DNA from: Apostichopus japonicus
Lineage: Eukaryota > Echinodermata > Holothuroidea > Aspidochirotida > Stichopodidae
Length of the DNA: 64,000 nt
Reading direction: 5' to 3'
Assembly: GCF_037975245.1 (NCBI RefSeq)
Contig: NC_092569.1
Span: forward strand, 11,835,001 to 11,899,000
Each line of letters starts with the position of its first letter. Positions within the stretch are counted from its first letter, which is position 1. Both the position numbers and the translations under genes were made by a program. The notes under the pieces were generated by a model that was not told the DNA's origin, did no database searches, and saw nothing but the letters and a program-made list of their open reading frames with translations. Positions 1-12,700 of this stretch are shown piece by piece.

Positions 1-2470
1 TACACTAGTTGACTCACTGTACATACTAAATCGCCGATAGCTTTCTAGGTTTCTAAGTCCTGTGATATGTCGTTTCACATGTGACGTATTATCATTGTTT
101 AAGACACTAAGGTCACTAATTTTCCGTTTGTTGCCACTTTAGTAAATGTAAGACAGAATTAAATATTAATTCTTCCAAGTCAGAGCTTTGAAAGGTAATT
201 CAACTTTTTTGTATTTAACCACCTGATACACACAGAGGATAGAGTTACTACTGTAAATCCATTTCGATGCATTTGTTGGGATTACAGATATCCTTAGTTC
301 TTACTATAAACCTATAGTATCACATCCTACCGATTGAACAGATTCATCGACACGATCCAGCTTTTACTGTGGTACAAAACTTAGATGGATAATAGTTACT
401 GTAATCTCTGTGTGAATCCGTTGTTTTAAATTGAATTAAGTTCATGCACGTACGTTCTCAAAGAATACGTCTATACCATTAGAAGCCAGATTGTATCTGG
501 AGTCACTATCTCGTAGTTATAGGCAGGGACGTAGCCAGGGGAGCAGTGGGAGCAACTGCTCCTCCCTTTCAGTGTCGAAAAAATGTTAAAAACTGTTGTT
601 TTTTGCATGGTATTTTGTCAGTGCTCTTTTGATCTTGAATACTCGTCAGCTCCGTTGACTCGATTATAATCGTAATAGCACTTCGGCTTACTGATTCAGC
701 TACTTAGTTTGGCAGATGCAATTAGCTTAATTTAGCCTATAGCCTTTTACAAACCTACAGTTGGCTACTGCGTAATAAAATACATATAGCCTACCTAACT
801 GCACTCGATGGAGTGTCACGAACCGTATGCACAACGACGACGAAAACGTGCGTTTTCATCCTTTCTATGATTCGTCATAAGTTGTTGCACGAACAGCATG
901 TTATGAAGCTTATTAAGCAATCGTACGTGATACGCGCTTCCTATAAATAATTATTACAGTGTTTCTTCTCTTAGCAAATTATCAACTTCTCTTAAATCTA
1001 CTCAATTGTGGTTGGTACTAAGTACTTTGTAAACTTGGGTTGCCTCAAATTGTCCAGATGTTAACATTCATACATTAGTCTTCCTTAGTCAGGGAATTTC
1101 AAAGATAGTATAGCCTATAGCTCTGATCAAAGTTAAAAAATACAATATTTTGATCAATTTAATGATTGTTATACTTTAATTTAAAGGTAGTGTTTTACAT
1201 CCACTGGGCGGAATATTTGAACGAGAATCATTCATTTGGCCTCGGCTGTCACACACAAGCTAACGTACTTAGCCTAAGCATACATTCTGACTCTGCATTG
1301 TTTTAAACATTACCAGATGTATTTGAATTTGCAACAGTCTATGAGTGCCTCTCCCTTTTAATATATGCCCGGTAAACCTACATGAAGGGCACTAGGTCTA
1401 TGTTATGTAATGCAGGACGCATAATTATGCGTAATGAATTGATGCATTTTTACTTCTCTCTAAACATTAGAAACCGTATAATCTTATCATAATGATGTGA
1501 AATTCTGCTACAATATATGAAAGTTTATATTGTCCATCAGTGAAGTTCGTCAACTCTATTAAAGTCCAGACATTGGACAATAAACGAGAATCATCCTACT
1601 GGAAAATTTGTAAAAGAGCACTTTGTTTGTCTTTCTGATATAATATTGAAAAGAACAAAGAATTCAAACAGGAAACAAAATCTGCTGATAATTTGATATC
1701 ATATGATAATGGTGAAACTGGCAAAACATTGCACCAGATTGCATATAAGGACCTTCAATTGTTCAAAAATGTATCAATTAGATAGATCCCAAGAAAGGTC
1801 AATATATGTTTGTTCATGAAAAACATTTTCCTGAATAGGATATGCCAGAGTTATCGAGAAACCAGCCAGCCAATCAGGTAATAGCCTTTTCCGGGGAAAG
1901 CAGTCGGGGATATCAAATTTCATTAAGTTATGTGATGCAAACTATTATACCTTGGGATAGCTGACATGGCTCTTTTCTCAAATTTCACAATCTTTATCTT
2001 TAATCGCTCCTCCTTCCTGCGTTTTTTTTTTTGTAATTTGAGCAAAATATAAATCCCACTAGATATGGTCTTAATCGTTCCTGTCAATACAGCGCTGTTT
2101 TATTTATTGGCAGTTTAAGAAGGTATTTTTTAAATTACTACTCATCCTTGAGTAAAGACGAATTTCATGACATATTTAAGTAACCTTATTGGCGAACAAT
2201 CTATGTTTCATATTAAAATATCGAGCCAGTCAGCCATTTAATTGTCTCCTCCCATCTTATTAACTGATTAACATATTAGCCTCCCACGATTCGTTAAACT
2301 TCCCTACTGCGCAGAGATTAGAAAAAGAGACCCAACCTTTAGTGAATTGATGAATATGCATGAATCTCTTAAAAGCTCGACAACATATGGCAATTTAAAA
2401 ACCATGACATAGTACATGTACCGAACATTTTTAATCAGACTCTGCTCAGATCTGAGAACAACTGAAAAAC
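1..2470. other. Upstream non-coding region, no gene seen
   Basis: No credible coding exon is visible on either strand. The sequence is AT-rich and all frames are frequently stopped. Near 525-590 there is a short stretch starting CAGGGACGTAGCCAGGGG followed by a self-complementary GC-rich piece. It resembles the ends of hAT-type elements seen elsewhere in this window (for example the end at 12303), but no matching second end or target duplication was found, so it is only a relic candidate. The last few hundred bases should hold the promoter and 5' leader of the gene starting at 2471, but I could not identify a TATA box or initiator with confidence. Confidence 0.5.
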
Positions 2471-3676
2471 ATGGCTGTTAAAGAAAATAGCATATGTTTC
2501 CAACACCTTCTTATTTTCATGGCATGTTTTGGTACATCTTTAGCAGCAGGCAGTGAGTATTCTTAATTTATATATTTTTTTTCCGTTCCTTATCATGCAT
2601 TTGACAACTGAAATAAAGTAAATATGCATACAGTCAGTAGCTTGAAACCTTATTCATTTACGATATATAGAATAAGAACTAGCGAGACCTTGATGTACTT
2701 GTAGCATAATCCACTTCTATTTTCAAATAAAACAGTTTGTTCTGTCAGCAGTGATGTGACGTTGTGTATATGGTGTAATTGGGGGATTGCTATACTCTGT
2801 TTTTTTTTTACTTGGTGTTTCTATGGTTACTCAAAGTTACGATATAACTTACGATAATGATTGTAATCGGAAATTTGGCACGAATATATCAAGGTATGTG
2901 ACAAGAGTAAGTTTGTAGACGGAAACCTATATATCAATTTATGTAATCAATAATAACGAATTAAAACGCACTTTTATGTTTAATAAAGAAGGAAGAAATC
3001 AAAGCAGCTCAGATATTTGACTACATTGGTTATGTGCACAATAAAAATAAACATACGAAACAGATCTGGAACAACTTTGAATTCAAGAAATGAGTTAGAA
3101 ACAGATGTAACTACACTTTCTACAATTTGAATTCAACATTCTGAGAAAAAAAATTATGCTGAAAGCAAATCCGATCCTCTTGAAATGGTAATTCACCCTT
3201 CCGCTCCCACCCCAATCCTCCCGAAACGCGGACATGCTCCCGTGACAAACTTGTAATCATTAGTAAAGTCCAATGTGCCTTTTGTTTTGTCATTTCGCTT
3301 TTAGGATTGTGTAAATTTGCGGAGAAGTTTCCTGGTGTAGGAGGAAGTTGTTACAAAGGTTCAACAAATGGTGAGACTTTCATTTCTATAGTTCAACTAG
3401 ATCTTGTCCTAAGTGATTACAACATAATATACAATTTTCCATTCATTTTCCTGCTATAGTTAAGGTTAAAGTACTAACAAGAAAACTTTATAAAGTTTAT
3501 GGAATTTTGTTGAAATGGATGCGATCATCTGTTTTCTCATATTTTTACTTTGGGGAACATTCATACAACCAACAGCTTGAATCATCGGTTGAAAAGATAT
3601 ATTAGAGATGTTTAGAGATGTAGGCTACATACATTGGAGAACCAAGGATAATAAACGTTACATACATACCAATACG

Positions 3677-3764
<88 letters not shown>

Positions 3765-6700
3765 GGTTTTTTGGGGGAATGAGCAATAAGTTCTTTCGAT
3801 GGTTTGTTGAAACTATATCATTAACATATTGCTGATAATTGAAAGGATGATCGACAAATGAAATCTTGTATATTTTGCATGATAATGCAGTTTCATAAGC
3901 ATATTTTGTGACTGAGAGATGATCGTTAGATTTAATTTCGTCCGTGTATACAGTAGAGCAGACAATGGACCCAACTTTTATAGTCCTTTTCTAATTTAAC
4001 TTGTCGTTAAAACTGTCGTTATGAAATGAGCTAAAACCAATTTAATAGCCATGGATCAGTATAATTCCAGATTAATCTTTTGTTAACTTGATCGTATTGA
4101 AGAGAAATCCAGGTAAAGCACCTTTGACATAGTGTTTAGCTTGTTATTCAATTGGGACACAACTTCATGGATACGTAAAATCACATGGTACATCTTTTCT
4201 GTAAGCAAATTGACGTTTACCCCCACACTGATTAACACCTAACCATCAACTGTGGCAGCAGAAGCTTTTGCATTATGTCAAATACAATACTCGCTAAATC
4301 AGTTGGTCTAAAATCATTTACATGTTGGAGATTCTTCACTTGAAATTTGGAACAGGGAATGTTAATGCCGTTTTCCACAGGCTAGGGATTTCACTATTTT
4401 GCAAGCTTTCATGGATATTTGATGTGTATATTGGGACTCATTCAGTAGAGAAACATGTAAATACGGACCAAGGGATGTTGTCCGATCCACAAGTAGTAAT
4501 TTTTTATCCTTTTTTAATTGACGAGTTACTAAATTAACATCCTATTTAGGACAATCGCTGTTCATTTCAGGTAAACATAATGGGATATCGTTATTAACAG
4601 AGTCATTGAAACGTCAAACTAGAATTCAATAAGCATAACGTGAGCATCTTTATGTGGATATTTTATAATATGCCAGGAATTTTATATTTTGTCACTTGGT
4701 TAAGCGCCTTCTAATATCACTCAGAATGAAGGTATATTTTGGTTAATTTTGGGCGGACGGGACTCTTACGCTCATAAGTTGCCCCCACCCCCCAGCCCCG
4801 CCTTCCCGTTTATTTAGTGGAACGGTCCCACAAAAATGAATTTCCTGGTTGATGCTAATACTATCCTGGTTAATATCATGAAATATTTCACCTCTCCTGG
4901 TCAAATTTACCACACTTTTCCTGGTTAATGCTAATACTATCCTGGTAAATGTCATGAAATATTTCACCTCTTTCCTGGTCAAATGAACAAACATTTCCTG
5001 GTTTGTGCTAATACTGTTGTGGTTAATATCATAAAATGTTCCACCTCTTTCCTGGTCAAATTAACCAACATTTCCTGGTTAATGCTAATACTATCCTGGT
5101 TAATATCATGAAATATTTCACCTCTCCGGGTCAAATTTACCACACTTTTCCTGGTTGGTGCTAATACTATCCTGGTTAATATCACAGAATATTGCACTCC
5201 TTTCTGGTTAAATTAAACAACATTTCCTGGTTGATGTCACCATTATCCAGGTTAATATTAAACTGATTTTCCACCTCATTCCTGGTTAAATCACCCCTTT
5301 CCTTGTTAATACTATTTGGTATGCCACCTTATTCTCCATTTAAGTAGCAATGCATTCAAATTGAGAAAAAGCAAAACATAAATTATAAAATAACATCATC
5401 AATGTTACTGATAGCTAACTTTATTTGCATCTCCATTACTTTTGAATTTTGAGTACTAAGTGAACTTTCGCAATTTAGTTTAATTCATTCCTCAAATACT
5501 TATACAATGAATTAATATAAGAAATGCAATACTAAAAACAAAATTTTGAGGACATATTTACAGCATAACCATCGTCACATGCTGAAGCTCTGATTGCTCG
5601 ACATCAACTGTGAAATGTAACAGGGATACCAAGACCTTGATCAGCACTTTTGCACAAGGATAACTTGAAAATCACTTGAACAGTTTTCAGTGTAGAACAA
5701 GAAATCCTCTCTTGAAAAACTTGATCAACGCCTCTCTCCCAATAACCTTTGTTACGACAAAATTCAGCCCTGTGTCAGTAGCTTCTTTTCTTTAAAGGTA
5801 TGCTGTATTAGCCGCAAATATGCTAGATATTCAAATGTGGTCACCTTTAGTCAGAATTTTTAAACTGTTTTTATTACAACCTTTGAGGAAATTTTCCCAT
5901 TCAGCCATCTTGTGTGTTCCTTAAATATGTCTGAGACTAATTGGAGAGTAAAGACCTCCAGGAGGGTACTTTTTGAAAACTTCTTGCCATTATAGCGTGC
6001 TATAATTTGGGGCCTATACTGACTACCATTAAACTAGATAGGAAGGTCTTAGAAGATCCATGTCCACATTGTTGTTGATTAGGATGACCTAATACCAAAT
6101 TTATTGTTTTAATCTAATTATTTACTTATTGGTAATTTATTCATATTTTTATTTGAATTACAATTATATTTTACCACTTTGCACAGCCAAACCGAACATC
6201 TGCAAGACAATAATTAGGCTTCCAACAATACCATTAACGTTTTAGTCATAAGCTCATCCTTGGACCTCACATACTTGTGCAAATCATTTTAACTCCAATA
6301 GAAAGTGGTAAGTTAAAGCTTATTATCATAACAAGAAAGATTAATTTGAAAAGATTTTGAGCAAACAGTTAAGTAGTTAAAGAATAGACCAAAGTGTCCT
6401 TGAACATGAACTTTCTGAAATTCTGAATGACCATAATTATGATCACGTTTTGCATTCATCAACATGTCCGTCCCAGGACTCAGGAAGAAGCGTTTCAAAA
6501 CAATTAACTAAACTGAACCCTAAATGACCTATGACATATAATTCCTGTGCACTTCCACATAATAATAATAATAATACACAGTTCTTATAAAGCGCAAATA
6601 CACACTTAAGTCTCTATGCGCTGTCCCTTCATGTCCCTTCATGTCCCTTCATGTCCCTTCATCACAGGCCATCTCTATGCAAGTTTAATTAAAGTTCAGA

Positions 6701-9700
6701 GAGATGAATTGAAATGCAAAACATCAATTTTTTTCTCATAAAAACAGCTACAATCACATTCTTGATGTGCATCATCCAAGCCAAAGACATCATTCTACTA
6801 CTGCAAAGCTGTGTTACTTGGTAGTCTCTCTCAATTTCTCATTTTTCACCTGTTCCAGTTTGTACCAATCTAGGAAAGGAATGAAGCAATTAAAGTAATA
6901 AATGGTGTGCTAACGAACTAGAATGAAAAAGAAGATTAATCGCTTTCTACAGTCTACTAGTTTGTGCCAAACTTTTTGAAAACATTATTATTTTATCAGT
7001 TTCAGTTTTAGAAAAGGAATAAATTGCATTAGCCTTTTTTTATAGCAAGTGCAGTAACACACTGTGTTGGCAGCCAATTAAAGATTAAAGATTCTTCACG
7101 GTCGTTTCCTCTGATCTTCTTTGACAAACAAGAAAATGGAGGTTTAAGTACACACAGCCTGTGTTCGTGAACTTGACATACCAATTGCATAATAGGCGAA
7201 GGTCAAATGTGTAAATGTGCATTACACGTCGCTTAGAGCAAAATGAGTCAATAGTGTTATTTACAGCACTTAGCCGATAGTCAAACCAAAGGTTGTGATA
7301 CTGGTTCAACAGTGTTTCTGTTGTCATTTTATGGTAGATGAAGGTAGGAGCACTGAAAGCTCTCTATCAAGCAATTTTCTCTTCGCTTCAGACAAATTTG
7401 TTGCCATGCTTTGCAAAGTCCTGTTGCTTCTTGCTGATACCTCAGTAAATAAATTGTTCAATTTCCTTAATTTCCTTACAGATCTAAACTGGTTCCACTT
7501 TACCAATAATCAGTGGGCTATCAGCTAACACAATTTCATGTAGATTAAACATAAATCTAAAAAATAACAATTACTTGTTTTACATGTATATGAATAATTG
7601 CAAGGATGCACCATTGCACCCTTCGATGTTGAAATTCCCCAAAACAACAGAGTGACAAGAGAAAATGCCAAGTTCATCTGCAACAAAAGATTTGTGAAAT
7701 TGTTTAAATTTGATACAGTAAAATAACATTCACTGAAAGTTTACATCTTCTCCCAACCTCCCCTCCCCCCCCCCCCCCCCTTTTTCCAAGATAGCCAAGG
7801 TATCTCACTGGAAGCAGGACACTTCGCCCAACAACCATTTCGCCCAACTGCCATTTCGCCCAACCTTACCATTTCGCCCAACCAGCCTGGTCATTTCGCC
7901 CAACCAGCCTGGTCATTTCGCCCAACCAGCCTGGTCATTTCGCCCAACCAGCCTGGTCATTTCGCCCAACCAGCCTGGTCATTTCGCCCAACCAGCCTGG
8001 TCATTTCGCCCAACCTTGATTAAATATGATACTTGAAAAGTAAACGTTCGGGAATTGTTAAAGTTACAGGATACGAACCGAATATTAAGGAAACTTGAGG
8101 ACCGATCAGTGTGTTGAGGGTTAGGTTTGATAGTAAACGTTCGAATATTAAGGAATATTAAGGAAACTTGAAGTCCTTTTCTTTGTATAACTTTAGTAAG
8201 GAAACGTTACAGAATACGAACCGAATATTAAGGAATCTTGAGGATGGATCAGTGTTTTAGGGGTTAGGTTTGATAGTAAACGGTCGGGAATTGTTAACGT
8301 TACGGGATGCGAACCGAGTATTAAGGAAACTTGAAGTCGTGGTTAAATTGATTAGGCCTACATATGTGATTACATATGTGGTTACATTGATAAATATTAC
8401 GGACGGGTTTTATATATATATTGTTTTTCACTTAACGTTCCGGAATTGTTAGTCAGTAGGATGGACCAGTATTTTAGGGGTTAGGTTTGATAGGTTTTTA
8501 TGAAGACCGATTCCCCTGTGTTTGTATAACATTAGATTAACACTATGTAGAACTAGATAAACACATAACTGCTGTGAACAATACCCTTGATTAATGCCTG
8601 GCGGACTTGATAAACCTTGACCGAAGTCATCAAGCAGAAAAATAGGTGTGGATTAATAAACCACAAACAATAGGCCTCCGATAAACGTCTGGTTGACCGG
8701 ATTAACGCTTGGCTGACCAAAACAATAACTGCGGATTACTGACTCACAAATGCAATAACATCAATTATTGAAAAATACTTATACTTAAGTTGGTCATAAG
8801 AACCTACGCTAGTCTTTCTTACCATTAAAAGTACACTCAATTCACCTAATAGGTGCAATTATGTTTCACCATGAGGAGCATGCTATAAGTTCATGTTCTT
8901 CGGGCCCTCCCTTAAAAATACTTCAGGTTCTTGGCTACTACGTTGCGTTAGATAGTGTAAAACCGCCTACACCCCCATTTCAATACTTATACTAATAATA
9001 TTAAAAATACTTCAGGTTCTTGGCTACTACGTTGCGTTAGATAGTGTAAAACCGCCTAAACCCCCATTTCAATAATATAACTACCAATAATATAACCCAA
9101 AATAAATCAAATTGAACTAGTGAAATAGAAACGGTTATATTATTCCACACCGATTCCCCTTTGTTTGTATAATAATATAACTTCCATTGTATGCGTAAAC
9201 GCTTAAAGTAGTGTAATCCTCCCATTATACCCGAAATAACTGCTCAGACTCAGATCGATATCGAGCGGACCTCACTTTATTTACCTATTACGAAGTAACC
9301 TTACCCAAAATAAATCAAATTGAACTGGTGGAATAGAAAAAGTAATATTATTCTGACTGAATATTAGTAAAAATAAGGTTGGGCGAAATGACCAACACGG
9401 TTGGGCGAAATGACCAACACGGTTGGGCGAAATGACCAACACGGTTGGGCGAAATGACCAACACGGTTGGGCGAACTGACCATGCTGGTTGGGCGAAATG
9501 ACCAACGCGGTTGGGCGAAATGACCAGGCTGGTTGGGTGAAATGGCAGTTGGGCGAAATGGTTGTTGGGCGAAGTGACTCGCAAGCATCTCACTGCTCTA
9601 TGGCAAGAATTTTAAAGAGGACTGACACTTTACTGAAGGCTATGGTCACACTCTTTGTTTATACCATGGAGAAATAAAACTAGAAGTCAGAGACTTGCCA

Positions 9701-12700
9701 TCTGCAATACAGAATGTAGGATATGCTTAGCATAGTGTACAATTATGTGTTGTACAGTCCTGATTTGGCCTCTCTGTTTTGAAATTTCTAAGATAGATGC
9801 ACTTTAATTTAACTGAATTTCTCTATCACAAGAAATTCATCTAATGTAAAATTGATGACTTCGCAGTGGCTTCAAGTTATGCTATCACAATTTGCGGAGA
9901 GTAAGAGATCAATCTTGTGCAAAGATAAATCGATATATTTTAACACTTTAATAGGAAGAAGTGTATGGAAGTATGAGATAATGGTATATTGCAATGATCG
10001 CAGTGACCTCAATTGACCTCTACATGCATAACTTATACATGGTATCAATCACCTTGCAACTCATTTTTATGTTGGACTTTTGACTTGATGGTATGAGTTG
10101 TAGTTGCTCAACTACAATATACCATCATAGGGCTAAGTAAACTGCAGCCTACAGATTTTTCATGTAGTTTGCAAGTACGGTAATGGAAGGCTGAAGGTTG
10201 TGTGCTTCTTGTACTCTGTCGTGGCTGTTAGCTCCTCTCGGTACAAATCTTCCATTTCTGCCAAAAAAATAACACATAACAGCAGAAAGAGTTATTTATT
10301 TCTGCACCTAACAGAAGCCGGTCACCTTTGTTAGAAATAGTTTCAAAGTAAAACAAAATCAATTACATTAACGGTCTTTATTTGAGTTTTGTACCATGTT
10401 TAAATACTTATCAGTTTGTATCCATACAAACATTCTCTCCCATGAAAACTGTATATGTGTCCCTTTAGATTGTTCAGAAATCATACTATAAGGAATCCTG
10501 TTATGGGCAGTTCGGTTTATTGAGATTTACACCGATTTCATGATCTGCTGTGATATATACGGAAACATAATATGCCTTACTGTAAATGTGTCCCTTTTTA
10601 ATGTTCAGAAAATCAATGATATAAGGAGTCCCTGCTTTGGCAGTTCAGTTTATTGAGATTTACACCAATTTCATGATCTGCTGTGATATATACGGAAACA
10701 TAATATGCCTTACTGTAAATGTGTCCCTTTTTAATGTTCAGAAAATCAATGATATAAGGAGTCCCTGCTATGGGCAGTTCAGTTTATTGAGATTTACACC
10801 AAATTCATGATCTGCTGTGCCTAATATGGAAATATAATCTGCCTCACTGACAGTGCTTCAAAACCTACTTCTGGGGAGTATAATTGTAGAATAAGAACAG
10901 CATGAGATGTAATAAAACTCATTTCTGTTTTATAGTGTGAGGCTTATAACATTAGGAGTGCAAAGCTGTGACCTAGTTATGTGGTGTTTCATTTTTACAT
11001 GTCTCACGTGGATAAAACTTATTTGTGGCTAGGCCTAGGCTATACCTATATCATTGCATTAGTAGGCTTAGCCTAATTAATTTCACCAAACATTTTTAAG
11101 TTTGACAAACAAGTACCCCCCCCCCCCCCATAATTTACATTGAACTATAGTCTAGATTGAGATGATCCATTCACAAGTTTCTTGGTTTTTATAAATGAAT
11201 AGTACAAAATTATCATTTTTTAAATTAAATTTCAAATGCATATAACTTAAGTTTACTAATATAGCTTAACTGGTTATAGCCTAGCCTGGGTAAGTTTTAC
11301 ACTCAGAGGTTAATGTAGGCCACTACAATAAATGCATCACTTGCAATTTTAAGCAATCTCTTCCTTCACTGTCGGCAATCACTAATAGCCATTTCCCGAA
11401 CATGTAAGACCACTAGTAGTATAGCCTAAGCCTACAGTCTTTTAAAAGCGAAGGCAGGCTAGGCCTACATGGTCTAAGACTAAAGTGTACTGACCCCAAA
11501 GCACAAAGGTCTATGCATAATATCACTATAATGTGTGGCTTTGATTAGGTGTGCCCTCAGGAGTTAGCGTACACCACAATTACTCGCATTTGGTAGAAGT
11601 AGTACTAGAGGCGGTCGTTAATTAGGGAAGGTCTTGCTTTGAGTATGACACACAGTAGGAATATACTTACTTAGGTCTAGACTTAGGCCTAGTCCGAAAG
11701 TACTTACTATACAAATACTAGCCTATACTATCTCATAGCTAGTACAGCGTATTTACTACATCAGGGAAAGGATCTGGCCTAACCTAGCCTAACAACGTAA
11801 GAGCTAACGTTAGGTTATACTTCAATATCGCGCGTACTGACTGTACCGCAGAAATGACAAAATCGACATGATCCCGTTATTTCACCTTTCCATTTAAACA
11901 CTGATTTAAGGTTATTCAAGGGCGGCGGAAGCACTTTCAATCTGGTGGGGGGGGGGGCACCGACATCAAAGGGCACTTTGCAGAAATTCGATTGGACTGA
12001 TGCAGCCTTATATTTAGTACCCTTTATAACCCTTATTGCATTATCTTATTTGCATAAACACATCACTCCATCAACGCCCCCCACCCCCCTCAAGGAAAAT
12101 ATGCATATAGCACTGCAACATCCAATGTGCAAATTGGGACACAAGGAACAAGTTTTCTTTTGAGACAAAATGAGGTGAAAACATGCTAGTTGCTAATGTA
12201 GGAATCATCTTAATTAGAGTTTATTTCTTGATAATATCTTAACAATTTTTTTTCCATTCGAAATAGCTATTGAGTTTGACCCACTTAAATTCATTAAAAG
12301 TCAGGGGCGTAGCCAGGATTTGCAAAGTTGTGTGCACGACTATCTGAGCGAAGCGCCACCTTCGGTTGGCGCGGAGTGTCCAAGAAAATTTTTGGTTTTA
12401 CAAACCCCTCAGATGGCCGGAAACGGCCCTTCCCGAGTGTTCATTCTGGTTCCCTGGCCTCTAATTGCTAACTTGAGACACCCCAATTTTTATGTAGAAA
12501 AGGGGCACATTTTTAACCTGAGGAAAAGTGGGGGGGCACGTGCCCCATGTGCCCCCCCCCCGGTTCCCCGCCGCCCTTGAGGTTATTCATACCCCTTTGA
12601 TCTAGCAAGAATTTGACTTTGTCATATGCAATAATTAGATGGTTATTTGCACATTTCCTCGTCTTATTTGACTGTTTCTCCTGCTTGCTTAACCCCCTAT

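Larger units (their letters stand above)
7811..9586. mobile_element. Foldback-like element with tandem-array terminal inverted repeats (1776 bp)
   Basis: The left end (about 7829-8016) is an array of a 22-bp unit reading CATTTCGCCCAACCAGCCTGGT. The right end (about 9377-9575) is the same kind of array in inverted orientation, unit GGTTGGGCGAAATGACCAACAC. Both arms share the outermost sequence CACTTCGCCCAACAACC. The 9-bp sequence ATCTCACTG occurs directly outside both ends (7802-7810 and 9587-9595) as a candidate target-site duplication. The interior (8040-9360) has no long open frame and contains its own direct duplications. Array-built inverted termini are the hallmark of Drosophila FB and sea urchin TU foldback elements. 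No transposase is present, so it would be non-autonomous. The exact edges rest on the 9-bp match. Confidence 0.7.

Noticed and set aside
9281-9593. Three overlapping - strand frames with Phe-Ala-Gln-Pro-like repeats
   Set aside because: Products of the 22-bp terminal array of the foldback-like element, not conserved protein.
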